Shown here in pieces: positions 35,500 through 43,980 of a DNA stretch of 64,000 nt (position 1 is its first letter; every line of letters starts with the position of its first letter). The notes under the pieces were generated by a model. That model was not told the DNA's origin. It saw only the letters and a list, made by a program, of their open reading frames with translations, and ran no database searches. The position numbers and the translations under genes are program-made. The DNA comes from Caulobacter sp. 73W (lineage in GTDB: Bacteria; Pseudomonadota; Alphaproteobacteria; Caulobacterales; Caulobacteraceae): assembly GCF_041021955.1 (NCBI RefSeq), contig NZ_CP158375.1:496001-560000 (forward strand), read 5' to 3'.

Positions 35500-35601
35500 T
35501 TAGGCGCCGATCGCCGCAACCGCGCCGGCCATAAGCAGGCCCAGGGCGAGAAGATAGACCGCGGCGCTACGGTCGAAAGCACGTTCGAAAGCGTTGAGCA
35601 T
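35500..35601 (-). CDS. 33-residue single-span membrane protein
   Basis: ATG at 35601, TAA at 35502-35500: 33 residues. About twelve polar/charged residues (MLNAFERAFDRS) are followed by a hydrophobic span (AAVYLLALGLLMAGAVAAIGA) that ends at the C-terminus. TTTGGAG lies 9 bases before the ATG. Too short for most gene callers, but composition, ribosome binding site and a structured leader support it. It is divergent from a TetR gene and could be its target. Function unknown. Confidence 0.6.
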   Translation of the reverse strand: MLNAFERAFDRSAAVYLLALGLLMAGAVAAIGA

Positions 35602-35620
35602 GACACACACTCCAAAGTTC

Positions 35621-35669
35621 GGACCCGCTTGGGCGGGCCCCTGTTATTGGCGCCTCGACCGTTCGAGGC
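35621..35669 (-). promoter_or_regulatory. Two leader hairpins before the 33-residue gene
   Basis: GGACCCGC/GCGGGCCC (35621-35640; its one imperfect pair is G-U in the minus-strand RNA) and GCCTCGA-CCGT-TCGAGGC (35652-35669). Both lie within 70 bases upstream of the small-protein ATG, so they would be in its mRNA leader. They may control stability or translation. Confidence 0.4.
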
Positions 35670-35675
35670 ACCGCC

Positions 35676-35698
35676 CTATCTGGACGATGCTTAGATAG
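35676..35698. promoter_or_regulatory. Inverted repeat, candidate TetR operator
   Basis: CTATCT-N11-AGATAG between the divergent 33-residue gene and the TetR regulator gene. Six-base arms and a 23-base total length suit a TetR-family operator; the location fits autoregulation. No experimental or comparative support. Confidence 0.4.
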
Positions 35699-35762
35699 CG
35701 CACATCTGAACGTTGTCAAGATGAACTTTACGACGTCCGGATCAGCCACTAGAGTAGTGACG

Positions 35763-36392
35763 ATGAACAAGCCCGCCCCCGTCGAAAGCCGCCCCTATCA
35801 CCACGGGGATTTGCGACGCGCCCTGATCGAGGCCGCGCGCCGGATTCTGGAGACGGACGGCCCGGCGGCGCTGTCGCTGCGCGGCGTGGCGCGCGAGGCC
35901 GGCGTCAGCCCGGCGGCGCCCTATCACCACTTCAAGGACAAGGGCGAACTGCTCGACGCGGTGGCCCACGAGGGTTTCGAGGCCCTGGCCGAGGCGCTGA
36001 AGGAAGCCAAGTCCAAAGCCGTGGACGTCAAGGACGCCATGGCGTCCCTGGGCGTCGCCTATGTGAAGTTCGCCGGGGCCAATCCGGCCCTGTACCGCGT
36101 CATGTCCGATTGCTCGCGCGACAAGGACGCCATGCCGGACCACCTGCATGACGATGAGGACAGCGCCTACTGCACCGTCCGCAACACCCTGGTGCAGGCG
36201 GGCCTGGAGGGCGCGACGCCGCTGGACCTGGAGCTGGCCACCATCGCCGCCTGGTGCGCGGCTCATGGCCTGGCGGAAATGAGCGGCTTTCGCCAGTTCG
36301 AGACCCTGAAGAAGGAGCTCGGCGGCGAGGAGGCCTTTCTGCGCGGGGTGCTGGAGCACCTGGGCATGTTCGCCAAGGTCATGAAGGGCTAA
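35763..36392 (+). CDS. TetR/AcrR-family transcriptional regulator
   Basis: A 209-residue regulator. The N-terminal helix-turn-helix is clear: RRALIEAARRILETDGPAALSLRGVAREAGVSPAAPYHHFKDKGELLDAVAHEGF (about residues 15-70). The C-terminal part is of the WHG type, with AYVKFAGANPALYRVM and HGLAEMSGF. The start at ATG 35763 was chosen from the usual PYHHGDLRRAL lead; an upstream TTG/ATG-like extension (35721) lacks family similarity. gluQ follows after 4 bases, and the 33-residue membrane gene is divergent. Confidence 0.92.
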   Translation: MNKPAPVESRPYHHGDLRRALIEAARRILETDGPAALSLRGVAREAGVSPAAPYHHFKDKGELLDAVAHEGFEALAEALKEAKSKAVDVKDAMASLGVAYVKFAGANPALYRVMSDCSRDKDAMPDHLHDDEDSAYCTVRNTLVQAGLEGATPLDLELATIAAWCAAHGLAEMSGFRQFETLKKELGGEEAFLRGVLEHLGMFAKVMKG

Positions 36393-36396
36393 GGCC

Positions 36397-37248
36397 CTGC
36401 CCGGTTTCGTCACCCGCTTCGCCCCGTCCCCTACCGGGCGGCTTCATCGCGGACACGCCTTCTCGGCCCTGACGGCCTTCGAGGCCGCGCGCGAGGCCGG
36501 CGGCCGCTTCCTGTTGCGCATCGAGGATATCGACCGGGTCCGCTGCCGGCCGGAGTACGAGGCGGCGCTGCTGGAGGACCTGGCCTGGCTCGGCCTGTCC
36601 TGGGAGCAGCCGGTGCGGCGGCAGTCCGATCACATGGACGACTTCGAGGCGGCCCTGGACGTGCTGCGCGGCAAGGGCCTTCTCTATCGCTGTTTCAAGA
36701 CCCGCAAGGAGATCGCCGAGGCCGCCGCCAGCGCCCCCCATGGCGCCGGCGAGGGATTTCGCGGCGCGCCTTTAGCTGCGGGCGAGCAAGCCGCCCTGCT
36801 GGAGGCGGGCAAGCCGTTCGCCTGGCGGCTGTCGCTATCGGCGGCGGAAGACTTCCTGGGCGGGTTCGACGGCCTGATCTTCCAAGAGCACGGCGCAGGA
36901 CCGAATGGCGAGACTGGCCGGATCCTGGCCGACCCGACCTCGGCCGGCGACGTGGTGCTGGCGCGCAAGGATGTGGGCGTCGCCTATCATCTGGCCGTGG
37001 TGGTCGATGACGCCCTGCAGGGCGTCACCCAGGTGATCCGGGGCGAGGACCTGTTCGAGGCGGCGCACATCCAGCGCCTGCTGCAGGCCCTGCTCGATCT
37101 GCCGACGCCCGCCTATCGCCACCATCACCTGCTGACCGGGCCGGACGGCAAGCGCTACGCCAAGCGCGACCTGGCCGAGACCCTGGCCGAACTGCGCGAG
37201 CGCGGCGTGCGGCCGCAGGACCTGCGCGCCGAGTTGGGTTTCGCTTGA
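36397..37248 (+). CDS. gluQ: Glutamyl-Q tRNA(Asp) synthetase
   Basis: A 283-residue truncated glutamyl-tRNA synthetase homologue that attaches glutamate to queuosine in tRNA(Asp). The HIGH-type motif is in RFAPSPTGRLHRGHA, before any ATG. The frame is closed by TGA at 36382-36384, and the only candidate start after it and before the motif is CTG at 36397, so a CTG start (or an undetected sequence error) must be accepted. FLLRIEDIDR and the KMSKS equivalent GKRYAKRD are present. The zinc-site segment usually reading like CxC is YRCFKTRKE here, with only one Cys. It starts 4 bases after the TetR gene. Confidence 0.9.
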   Translation: MPGFVTRFAPSPTGRLHRGHAFSALTAFEAAREAGGRFLLRIEDIDRVRCRPEYEAALLEDLAWLGLSWEQPVRRQSDHMDDFEAALDVLRGKGLLYRCFKTRKEIAEAAASAPHGAGEGFRGAPLAAGEQAALLEAGKPFAWRLSLSAAEDFLGGFDGLIFQEHGAGPNGETGRILADPTSAGDVVLARKDVGVAYHLAVVVDDALQGVTQVIRGEDLFEAAHIQRLLQALLDLPTPAYRHHHLLTGPDGKRYAKRDLAETLAELRERGVRPQDLRAELGFA

Positions 37249-37279
37249 GCTTGTCCAGGGAACGGCCTAGCCCAGCGGC

Positions 37280-38176
37280 ATGACCGCCGCCCCACGTTGG
37301 ACCGCCTACGCCGCCCTGTTGTTCGGGGCCTGCGCCATCAGCCTGACGCCCATCTGGGTGCGGCTGGCCGACGCCGGTCCGGCGGCCATCGGCTTCTGGC
37401 GGCTGGCGTTCAGCGCGCCCATCCTGGCGGTCCTGATGGTCGCCAACCGCGACGCGGCCTCGCTCACCAAGCCGACGCTGCCGGGCCTGCTGGCCGGCCT
37501 GTTCCTGTGCGGCGACCTGGCGCTCTGGCACTATTCGCTGGGCTTCACCTCAGTGACCAACGCGACGGTGCTGGGCAATCTGGCGCCGATCTATGTGACC
37601 GTCATCGGCTGGTTGCTGTTCCGTGAGCGGCCGCGGGCGCTGTTCCTGGTCGGACTGGCCGCCGCCATCAGCGGGGCGGTGATCATGGCCCTGGGCGGCG
37701 GCGTGGTCCGCACGCCCGGCCCCAACCCCTTGCTCGGCGACACGCTCGCGACCATCGCCGCCGCCTGGTACGCCGGCTATCTGCTGGCCACGCGCGCCGG
37801 CCGCGCCAAGAGCACCACCTCGGCGATCATGTTCTGGTCGAGCGTGGCCGGCGCGGCGGCCTTGCTGGTGGTGGTGATGGTGATGCGCGAGCCGCTGTTG
37901 CCGGCCACCCAAGCGGGCCTGTGGGCGCTGATCGGCCTGGCGCTGACCCATGTGATCGGCCAGGGGGCCATAGCCTGGTCCCTGGGCCGCGTGCCTACGG
38001 CGGTGGCGGCGGTCACGGTGCTGATCCAGCCGGCGTTTTCAGGGACGATCGCCTGGGTGCTGTTCGGAGAAGCCCTGACCGCGCAGCAGATCCTGGGCGG
38101 GACCATCGTCCTGGCCGCCGTGGTCCTGGCCCAGTGGGCCAGCGCCCGCCGCCCTCAGCTCCCCGTCACCCAGTAG
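37280..38176 (+). CDS. EamA-family (DMT) exporter
   Basis: A 298-residue inner-membrane protein with ten transmembrane helices in two EamA repeats. ISLTPIWVRLADAGPAAIGFWRLAFSAP opens repeat one, and VAAVTVLIQPAFSGTIAWVLFGEALTAQQILGGTIVLAAVVLAQWA closes repeat two. Substrate unknown. It is distinct from the EamA protein at 7004. The 3' end overlaps the convergent GNAT gene by 22 bases. Confidence 0.9.
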   Translation: MTAAPRWTAYAALLFGACAISLTPIWVRLADAGPAAIGFWRLAFSAPILAVLMVANRDAASLTKPTLPGLLAGLFLCGDLALWHYSLGFTSVTNATVLGNLAPIYVTVIGWLLFRERPRALFLVGLAAAISGAVIMALGGGVVRTPGPNPLLGDTLATIAAAWYAGYLLATRAGRAKSTTSAIMFWSSVAGAAALLVVVMVMREPLLPATQAGLWALIGLALTHVIGQGAIAWSLGRVPTAVAAVTVLIQPAFSGTIAWVLFGEALTAQQILGGTIVLAAVVLAQWASARRPQLPVTQ

Positions 38177-38910
38177 GCGTAGGTGTAGGCGGTCGCGAAG
38201 CCCGCCGCCTCGTACATGGCGATGGCCGGCGCGTTGTCGGCCTCGACCTGAAGATAGGCCCGCGTCGCGCCCTCTCCCGCCGCCGCGTGCAGCAGCGACG
38301 ACAGCACCCGCCGCGCCAGCCCCTTGCGGCGATGATCGGGGGCGGTGCGCATGGCGAAGACGCCGGCCCATTCTCCCTCGACCGCCGAGGCGCCGATGGC
38401 GGCGGGGCCTTCGGCGCCCTCGATCCGCGCGAACAAGGCCGGCGGGCCGATGCGTCGCAGGGCGTCCAACCGCTCCCGCGCGTCGGCCAGGTTGCCGCCG
38501 GCGGTGGCGGTGAACACCGCCTCGAACGCCTGGTCAGGGCGAGGCTCGATCAGAACGCCCTGGTCCGCCCGCCCCACGCAGGGGCCGACCATGACCAGGG
38601 TGCGGTTGCGGGGACAGTAGCCGCGCTTCTCTAGCTGCTGGGCGAGCGTGCGCGGCGCCGTCGCGCCGTCGGTCAGCTTGAAACGGGGGGCGAGACCTCG
38701 TGAGGCGTACCACTTCTCAACCGCCTCGATGGCGGCCGGAGCCCGGCGGTCGGGACGGCCCAAGGGCCAGCAGGCGTTGATGCGCTGGGAGAAACCGACC
38801 GAGGCGTTCAGCCGCCAACCGCCCATGCGAAGCTGCTCCGCCGCGGGCCAGGCCCGGTCGGCGATGGGCTCGAGAACCTTGGGATCGACTTTCAGAGGAG
38901 GGCTCCGCAA
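38155..38910 (-). CDS. GNAT-family N-acetyltransferase
   Basis: A 251-residue protein whose C-terminal half is a GNAT domain: VFAMRTAPDHRRKGLARRVLSSLLHAA is the acetyl-CoA-binding motif A, followed by AYLQVEADNAPAIAMYEAAGF (motif B). The N-terminal half is a second, degenerate GNAT-like domain (WPAAEQLRMGGWRLNASVGFSQRINACWPL), as in two-domain GNAT proteins. The acceptor is unknown. There is no ATG start: TTG at 38910 or a CTG at 38895 are candidates. It overlaps the DMT gene tail by 22 bases. Confidence 0.85.
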   Translation of the reverse strand: MRSPPLKVDPKVLEPIADRAWPAAEQLRMGGWRLNASVGFSQRINACWPLGRPDRRAPAAIEAVEKWYASRGLAPRFKLTDGATAPRTLAQQLEKRGYCPRNRTLVMVGPCVGRADQGVLIEPRPDQAFEAVFTATAGGNLADARERLDALRRIGPPALFARIEGAEGPAAIGASAVEGEWAGVFAMRTAPDHRRKGLARRVLSSLLHAAAGEGATRAYLQVEADNAPAIAMYEAAGFATAYTYAYWVTGS

Positions 38911-38917
38911 ACGAAAC

Positions 38918-38943
38918 GAGCGCCGATCGGATGACCGGCGCCC
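38918..38943 (-). terminator. Terminator after the cold-shock gene
   Basis: Stem around GGGCGCCGG/TCGGCGCTC on the minus strand, 27 bases past the csp stop, followed by GTTTCGTTTG. It lies immediately before the GNAT start, so it separates the two transcripts. Confidence 0.7.
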
Positions 38944-38969
38944 GTTGAAACGTGTCGTCTGAAGACGCC

Positions 38970-39173
38970 CTAGAGGGCCTGGAGGTTCACGGCGGCGACC
39001 TTGCCGCGCTCTTCCTGCTCTTCGTAGCTGACGCGTTGACCGTCGTTCAGGGAGCTCATGCCCGCCCGCTCAACCGCGCTGATATGGACGAAAACGTCCT
39101 TGCCGCCGTTTTCGGGCTGGATGAAGCCGTAGCCTTTGGTGGTGTTGAACCACTTGACCGTACCGGTGGCCAT
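38970..39173 (-). CDS. CspA-family cold-shock protein
   Basis: A 67-residue single cold-shock domain. RNP1 (KGYGFIQ) and RNP2 (VFVHISA) are intact. It binds single-stranded RNA and DNA and can act as an RNA chaperone. AGGGAGAC precedes the ATG. There is room for a 5' leader of up to 99 bases before the neighbouring gene, where temperature-dependent structure is common in this family, though none was identified here. Complete at the usual length. Confidence 0.95.
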   Translation of the reverse strand: MATGTVKWFNTTKGYGFIQPENGGKDVFVHISAVERAGMSSLNDGQRVSYEEQEERGKVAAVNLQAL

Positions 39174-39272
39174 GTGTCGCCGTCTCCCTAACTTTGCGCG
39201 CGTCAGAATTGCGCGGGGCGAAGCTGTGCACGCGAGAACGTGACGGTCAATCGCAAAACCGGCTGGATGGGG

Positions 39273-39905
39273 TCAGCTTTTCTCGCGGATCAACCGTTCG
39301 ACGAGTTCCCTCGCCTCAGGGCTGTTCCAGTCGGCCTCACCCGCCAGGCGCGCCCGCTCACGCCCCTGCTTGTCGAAGATCAGGGTGGTGGGGAAGCCTT
39401 CGGCGCGCGGCGTCAGGCCGAAAGCCAGCTTGTAGCCCGGATCGCGATAGAGCTTCAGGGGCGGCACGGCGGCGATGTCGGCCTTGGCCAGGTTCAGGTC
39501 GTCGTCGCGATCAACGCTGACCGCCAGCACCTGCACCGGCTGGGTGGCGTAGGCCGCCTGCAGCTTGGCCAGGGTGGGCATCTCCTTCTTGCAGGGCGCG
39601 CACCAGGTGGCCCACAGGTTCACCACCACGACCTGCCCCTTGAAGTCCGCGATGGTCAGGGGTTTTCCGTCGGCGTCCGTGAAGCCGGCGACCGGCGCGG
39701 CGCGCGGCTCCTTGGGGACTTCGAGCTTGGAAAGGCTGGCCCGCTTCAGGTCGGAAAGGTTCGTCAGCCCGCCTTGGCCCGCATTGGGTTTGAACGCGGA
39801 CATCGCAATGACGTATAGAACCGCCGCGACGCCGATCAGGGCGACGCCCCGAATGGCCCACTTCAGGTAGTCGGGCTTGGGTTTTTCCGCCTGGACTTCG
39901 CTCAT
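39273..39905 (-). CDS. TlpA-like membrane-anchored thiol:disulfide oxidoreductase
   Basis: A 210-residue protein with a single N-terminal membrane anchor (about residues 16-35) and a periplasmic thioredoxin-fold domain carrying [13 protein letters not shown], the TlpA/ResE-type CxxC. A cis-Pro region is present in GFPTTLIF. It should reduce disulfides in the periplasm, for example in cytochrome c or copper-site maturation. The open frame extends far upstream antisense to argH, but the real start is the ATG at 39905, directly abutting the divergent argH ATG. Confidence 0.92.
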   Translation of the reverse strand: MSEVQAEKPKPDYLKWAIRGVALIGVAAVLYVIAMSAFKPNAGQGGLTNLSDLKRASLSKLEVPKEPRAAPVAGFTDADGKPLTIADFKGQVVVVNLWATWCAPCKKEMPTLAKLQAAYATQPVQVLAVSVDRDDDLNLAKADIAAVPPLKLYRDPGYKLAFGLTPRAEGFPTTLIFDKQGRERARLAGEADWNSPEARELVERLIREKS

Positions 39906-41324
39906 ATGACCGACAACGCCTCCAATGCGCCCTCCAATAAGGCCGAGGGCCAAGCCATGTGGGGCGGTCGATTCTCCGCCAAACCGGCCGAACTGATGCA
40001 GGCGATCAACGTCTCCATCGGATTCGACAAGCGCCTCTGGGCGCAGGATCTGGCGGGCTCTCGCGCCCACGCGGCGATGTTGTCCAGCAAGGGCGTGATT
40101 ACAAGCGAAGATGCAAACGAGATCCTGAAGGGCCTCGACGCCATCGAGGGCGAGATCGAGGCCGGGACCTTCCCGTTCCGCGACGAATACGAAGACATCC
40201 ACATGAACATCGAGGCGCGGCTGCGCGAGCTGATCGGCGCGACCGCCGGCCGGCTGCACACCGCCCGTTCGCGCAACGACCAGGTGGCCGTCGACTTCCG
40301 CCTGTGGGTGCGCGGCGCCTGCGAGCGGTCGGCCGCCCAGATCGAGGCGCTGCAACGCGCCCTGCTGACGACCGCCGAGGCGCACGCCGAAACCCTGATG
40401 CCGGGCTTCACCCACCTGCAGCCGGCCCAGCCGGTGACCTTCGGCCATCACCTTATGGCCTATGTGGAGATGTTCGGCCGCGACGCCTCGCGCTTCAAGG
40501 ACGCCCGGGCGCGGATGAACGAGTGCCCGCTGGGCGCCGCCGCTCTCGCCGGCTCCCCCTTTCCCATCGATCGCCACCAGACGGCGGGGACGCTGGGCTT
40601 CGACCGGCCGACGGCGAACTCGCTGGACAGCGTGTCGTCGCGTGACTTCGCGCTGGAAGCCCTGTCGGCCGCCTCGATCTGCGCCACGCACCTGTCGCGC
40701 CTGGCTGAAGAGATCGTGATCTGGATGACGCCGCAGTTCGGCTTCATCAAGCTGACCGACGCCTTCACCACCGGCAGCTCGATCATGCCGCAGAAGAAGA
40801 ACCCGGACGCCGCCGAGCTGATCCGCGCCAAGGTCGGCCGCATCCTGGGCTCGCTGACCACCCTGACCGTGGTGATGAAGGGCCTGCCGCTGGCCTATTC
40901 CAAGGACATGCAGGAAGACAAGGTCCCGACCTTCGAGGCCTTCGACGCCCTGGAGCTGAGCCTGCTGGCCATGGCCGGCATGGTGTCCGACCTGACCCCG
41001 AACCAGGAGCGCATGGCCGCCGCCGCCGGCGCGGGCTTCTCCACCGCCACCGACCTGGCCGACTGGCTGGTTCGCGAGCTGGGCCTGCCCTTCCGCGACG
41101 CCCACCATGTGACCGGCGCGGCGGTGAAGCGCTGCGAGGAGCTGGGCTGCGATCTGCCGGACCTGCCGCTGGCCGAGCTGCAGACGCTGAACGCGGGGAT
41201 CAACGAGGGCGTCTATTCCGTTCTCACCCCTGCCGCTTCGGTCGCCAGCCGCGTAAGCTATGGCGGAACCGCCCCCACCCAGGTCCGTGCGCAGATCGCG
41301 CGCTGGAAGGAGATTCTCGCATGA
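39906..41324 (+). CDS. argH: Argininosuccinate lyase
   Basis: A 472-residue enzyme that splits argininosuccinate into arginine and fumarate, the last step of arginine synthesis. The superfamily signature [12 protein letters not shown] is at about residue 291, and [14 protein letters not shown] and [16 protein letters not shown] are conserved. The start could be the ATG at 39906 or the one at 39957 just before MWGGRF; 39906 adds 17 low-complexity residues that are common in relatives. If 39906 is used, the start codons of argH and the divergent tlpA-like gene touch. Followed by lptM and lysA with four-base overlaps. Confidence 0.97.
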   Translation: MTDNASNAPSNKAEGQAMWGGRFSAKPAELMQAINVSIGFDKRLWAQDLAGSRAHAAMLSSKGVITSEDANEILKGLDAIEGEIEAGTFPFRDEYEDIHMNIEARLRELIGATAGRLHTARSRNDQVAVDFRLWVRGACERSAAQIEALQRALLTTAEAHAETLMPGFTHLQPAQPVTFGHHLMAYVEMFGRDASRFKDARARMNECPLGAAALAGSPFPIDRHQTAGTLGFDRPTANSLDSVSSRDFALEALSAASICATHLSRLAEEIVIWMTPQFGFIKLTDAFTTGSSIMPQKKNPDAAELIRAKVGRILGSLTTLTVVMKGLPLAYSKDMQEDKVPTFEAFDALELSLLAMAGMVSDLTPNQERMAAAAGAGFSTATDLADWLVRELGLPFRDAHHVTGAAVKRCEELGCDLPDLPLAELQTLNAGINEGVYSVLTPAASVASRVSYGGTAPTQVRAQIARWKEILA

Positions 41325-41590
41325 ACCGCAGCCTCATGATCCTCGCCCTCGCCGCCGGAACCGTGGCGCTGGCCGGTTGCGGCAAGCAGGGTCCGCTGGA
41401 GCGCCCGGCCCCGATGTGGGGCGCCGCCGCCAAGGCGCGCTATGACGCGAGCAAGTCCTCGTCCGAGGCCAACCAGCCGTCCGCGCCGAAGACCACGCGC
41501 GAACAGATGGACCCGGCCACCGCCAACCGCCCGGTGGGCGAGACCCAACTTCCCGGCATCAACGACCCGTTCGGCTCCCGTCCTAAATGA
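41321..41590 (+). CDS. lptM: LptM-like small lipoprotein
   Basis: An 89-residue lipoprotein. After the signal ([13 protein letters not shown]) comes [10 protein letters not shown], the short conserved motif of LptM (YifL), which in E. coli helps the LptD-LptE outer-membrane translocon mature. The remaining C-terminal stretch is disordered and longer than in E. coli. Its position between argH and lysA, with ATGA overlaps at both ends, matches the conserved lipoprotein-lysA arrangement of other proteobacteria. Role in lipopolysaccharide export is inferred by motif and synteny. Confidence 0.8.
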   Translation: MNRSLMILALAAGTVALAGCGKQGPLERPAPMWGAAAKARYDASKSSSEANQPSAPKTTREQMDPATANRPVGETQLPGINDPFGSRPK

Positions 41591-42858
41591 ACCACTTCGA
41601 ACTCCGCGACGGCGAACTCCACTGTGAGGGCGTCCCGCTGTCGCGCATCGCCGCAAGCGTCGGCACGCCGGTCTATGTCTATTCGGCGGCGACCCTGCGC
41701 CGGCACTTCAACGTCTTCCGCGACGCCCTGCGCAGCCATCCGCAGATCGGCGAGCCGCTGGTCGCCTATGCGGTCAAGGCCAACTCCAACGTCCAGGTCT
41801 TGAAGGTCCTGGCGGCGGAAGGCGCCGGCGCCGACACGGTGTCGGAAGGCGAAGTCCGCCGCGCCCTGGCGGCCGGCGTCGCCCCAGACAAGATCGTCTT
41901 CTCCGGCGTCGGCAAAACCCGCCAGGAGATCGCCTTCGCCCTGACCACCGGCGTCGCGGAGATCAACGTCGAGTCCGAGCCCGAGGTGAAGCTGATCGCC
42001 GAGGTCGCCGCCGAACTCGGCGTGAAGGCCAAGATCGCCTTCCGCGTGAACCCGGACGTCTCGGCCGGCGGCCACGCCAAGATCTCCACCGGCAAGGCGG
42101 AGAACAAGTTCGGCGTCTCGTTCGCCGAGGCCGCGCGCCTGTACGCCAACGCCTCGAACCACGCCCATCTGGAACCCGTCGGCGTCGCCTGCCACATCGG
42201 CAGCCAGATCACCGACCTCGCCCCGATGGAAGCGGCCTTCCGCAAGATGCGCGGCCTGGTCGAAAGCCTGCGGGCCGAAGGCCTGACGGTCGAGCGCCTG
42301 GACCTGGGCGGCGGCCTGGGCGTGCCCTATTTCAACCAGCCCGAACCGCCCACGCCCGCCGACTTCGCCGCCATGGTGGCCCGCGTGGTCGACGGCCTGG
42401 GCGTGCAGCTGGCCTTCGAGCCGGGCCGCGTCATCGCCGCCAACGCCGGCGTGCTGGTGGCCGAGGTGATCCACGTCCACGAGCGTCCGGAAGGCCGCCG
42501 CTTCCTGGTCCTCGACGCGGCCATGAACGACCTGATCCGTCCGGCCATGTACGACGCCTATCACGACATCCGCCCGGTGAAGCCGCGCGGGTCGGAGACG
42601 GCCGTCTATGACGTGGTGGGTCCGGTCTGCGAGACTGGAGACACCTTCACCCGCGACCGCCCCCTGCCGATCCTGGCCGGCGGCGACCTGGTGGCCTTCA
42701 TGTCGGCCGGCGCCTACGGCTCGACCATGGCCAGCGAGTACAACACCCGCCCGCTGGTGCCCGAAGTGCTGGTGGACGGCGACAGGTTCGCCGTGATCCG
42801 CGCCCGCCCGACCTATGACGAGATGCTGGCGCGGGAAATGTCGGCGGAGTGGGTTTAG
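41587..42858 (+). CDS. lysA: Diaminopimelate decarboxylase
   Basis: A 423-residue PLP enzyme of the alanine racemase-like fold III that makes L-lysine from meso-diaminopimelate. The PLP lysine is in AYAVKANSN (about residue 62), ACHIGSQI and LDLGGGLGVPY bind cofactor phosphate, and VGPVCETGDTF supplies the active-site Cys from the other subunit. Coupled to the lptM-like gene. A palindromic element just downstream probably ends transcription. Confidence 0.97.
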   Translation: MNHFELRDGELHCEGVPLSRIAASVGTPVYVYSAATLRRHFNVFRDALRSHPQIGEPLVAYAVKANSNVQVLKVLAAEGAGADTVSEGEVRRALAAGVAPDKIVFSGVGKTRQEIAFALTTGVAEINVESEPEVKLIAEVAAELGVKAKIAFRVNPDVSAGGHAKISTGKAENKFGVSFAEAARLYANASNHAHLEPVGVACHIGSQITDLAPMEAAFRKMRGLVESLRAEGLTVERLDLGGGLGVPYFNQPEPPTPADFAAMVARVVDGLGVQLAFEPGRVIAANAGVLVAEVIHVHERPEGRRFLVLDAAMNDLIRPAMYDAYHDIRPVKPRGSETAVYDVVGPVCETGDTFTRDRPLPILAGGDLVAFMSAGAYGSTMASEYNTRPLVPEVLVDGDRFAVIRARPTYDEMLAREMSAEWV

Positions 42859-42872
42859 GGTTGGGTTGTTAA

Positions 42873-42895
42873 ATCCTCCCCCTCTGGGGGAGGAT
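42873..42895. terminator. Palindromic element between lysA and the phosphoribosyltransferase gene
   Basis: Perfect ATCCTCCCCC-TCT-GGGGGAGGAT stem with A-rich 5' and mixed 3' flanks, in the gap between convergent genes. It is the core of the same repeat as the ends of the element at 61120-61240. Likely a bidirectional terminator as well as a dispersed repeat. Confidence 0.75.
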
Positions 42896-42908
42896 CTAGC
42901 TAACGCAC

Positions 42909-43433
42909 CTAATCCAGCGCGCCGATGTACGGCAGGCCGCGCATGACGCCCTGATTGTCCATGCCGTAGCCGACCAGGAAGCGGGCCGGCGCCTCCCAGG
43001 CGACGAAGTCGGGCTGGATGGCGCGTTCCTTCGGCCAGGGCTTGCGGGCGAAGACGGCGGAGATCACCTCGCTGGCGCCGGCGTCGCGCACCAGACGCAC
43101 CGCCTCGCTGAGCGACAGGCCGGTGTCGAACACATCGTCCAGCACCAGCGCCTTGCGGCCCACCAGCGGGCGTTGCAGGTCGGCGCGCACCTGGCAGCGG
43201 CCGGAGGATTGGTGCGCGTCGTGATAGGACGCCAGCCATAGGGCGTCGAACCGCACATACTTGCCGCGGCGGCCCAGGGCCCGGGTCAGGTCGGCGGCGA
43301 ACCAGATGCCGCCGGTCAGCAGGCAGACGGCCACCGTATCCTCGTCGACACGCGGGGCGATCTGCTCGGCGAGGGCGTCGACGCGGGCGGCGATCTCGGC
43401 CTCGGACAGCAGTTCGACGGGCGTATCAGTCAT
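42909..43433 (-). CDS. Hypoxanthine phosphoribosyltransferase-like protein
   Basis: A 174-residue type I phosphoribosyltransferase. The PRPP loop is ALVLDDVFDTGLSL (about residues 96-109), with LLTGGIWFAADL as the PPi loop and PDFVAWEAPARFLVGYGMD near the C-terminus as the base-binding hood, as in hypoxanthine-guanine phosphoribosyltransferases. Probable role: purine salvage. The start at 43433 overlaps the stop of the upstream DUF3426 gene by 8 bases. Confidence 0.88.
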   Translation of the reverse strand: MTDTPVELLSEAEIAARVDALAEQIAPRVDEDTVAVCLLTGGIWFAADLTRALGRRGKYVRFDALWLASYHDAHQSSGRCQVRADLQRPLVGRKALVLDDVFDTGLSLSEAVRLVRDAGASEVISAVFARKPWPKERAIQPDFVAWEAPARFLVGYGMDNQGVMRGLPYIGALD

Positions 43434-43980
43434 GCGAGGCCTTCTGGGCGTGAGCTTCCGGTTCGTCATGCCCTCCGGTCTTGGCCCCGCGCAAGGCCGG
43501 CGTCGCCGCATGGCTTTCGTCGGGCGCGACCGGGGCATGGGCGGCGACCGCGCCTTCCAGGTTGAAGCGGATTTCCAGATCACGCGCCGTGGACGGCGGA
43601 TCCAGGATCACGACCGCGAAGTGGCGGGTCTGCCCCGCCGGGATGACGGCGTCGGGGGCGGAGGCCAGCTTGCCCGCCACGCGCTTGCCCTGCGGGTTGT
43701 AGAGCGCGACCTGCAGCGGCGGCGTGGTGACCGCCTCGGTGCGGATGTTGCGGATGACGCCGGTCACGGTGACGGCGGCGTGGCCGTCCTCCATCGACGG
43801 CTTGGCCTTCAGTTCCTCGATGACCAGGCCGACATTGTTCACCGGCATGCCGAGCATGTCGTAGATGCCGGCGGTGCGCGGCACGGCGTGGACGACGCCG
43901 GCGCGGAACACCACGGCCATCACCATGGCCAGGATCATCAGGCCGCCTGTGACCGCCCAGACGATGCCCACGGCCGTCAT
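43426..43980 (-). CDS. DUF3426 membrane protein (second half of a split zinc-ribbon gene)
   Basis: 184 residues: a transmembrane helix at once (VGIVWAVTGGLMILAMVMAVVF) and then a periplasmic DUF3426 domain with NNVGLVIEELKAKPS, VTVTGVIRNIR and PAGQTRHFAVVILDPP. In relatives this part is fused to an N-terminal MJ0042 zinc ribbon. Here the ribbon is in the gene just upstream, in another frame. Reading the present frame backwards past the ATG gives a Pro/Arg-rich linker (PPRPDPRRKARR) with no stop up to the C-run at 44032-44027, so this ATG is probably not a natural start. Confidence 0.75.
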   Translation of the reverse strand: MTAVGIVWAVTGGLMILAMVMAVVFRAGVVHAVPRTAGIYDMLGMPVNNVGLVIEELKAKPSMEDGHAAVTVTGVIRNIRTEAVTTPPLQVALYNPQGKRVAGKLASAPDAVIPAGQTRHFAVVILDPPSTARDLEIRFNLEGAVAAHAPVAPDESHAATPALRGAKTGGHDEPEAHAQKASHD

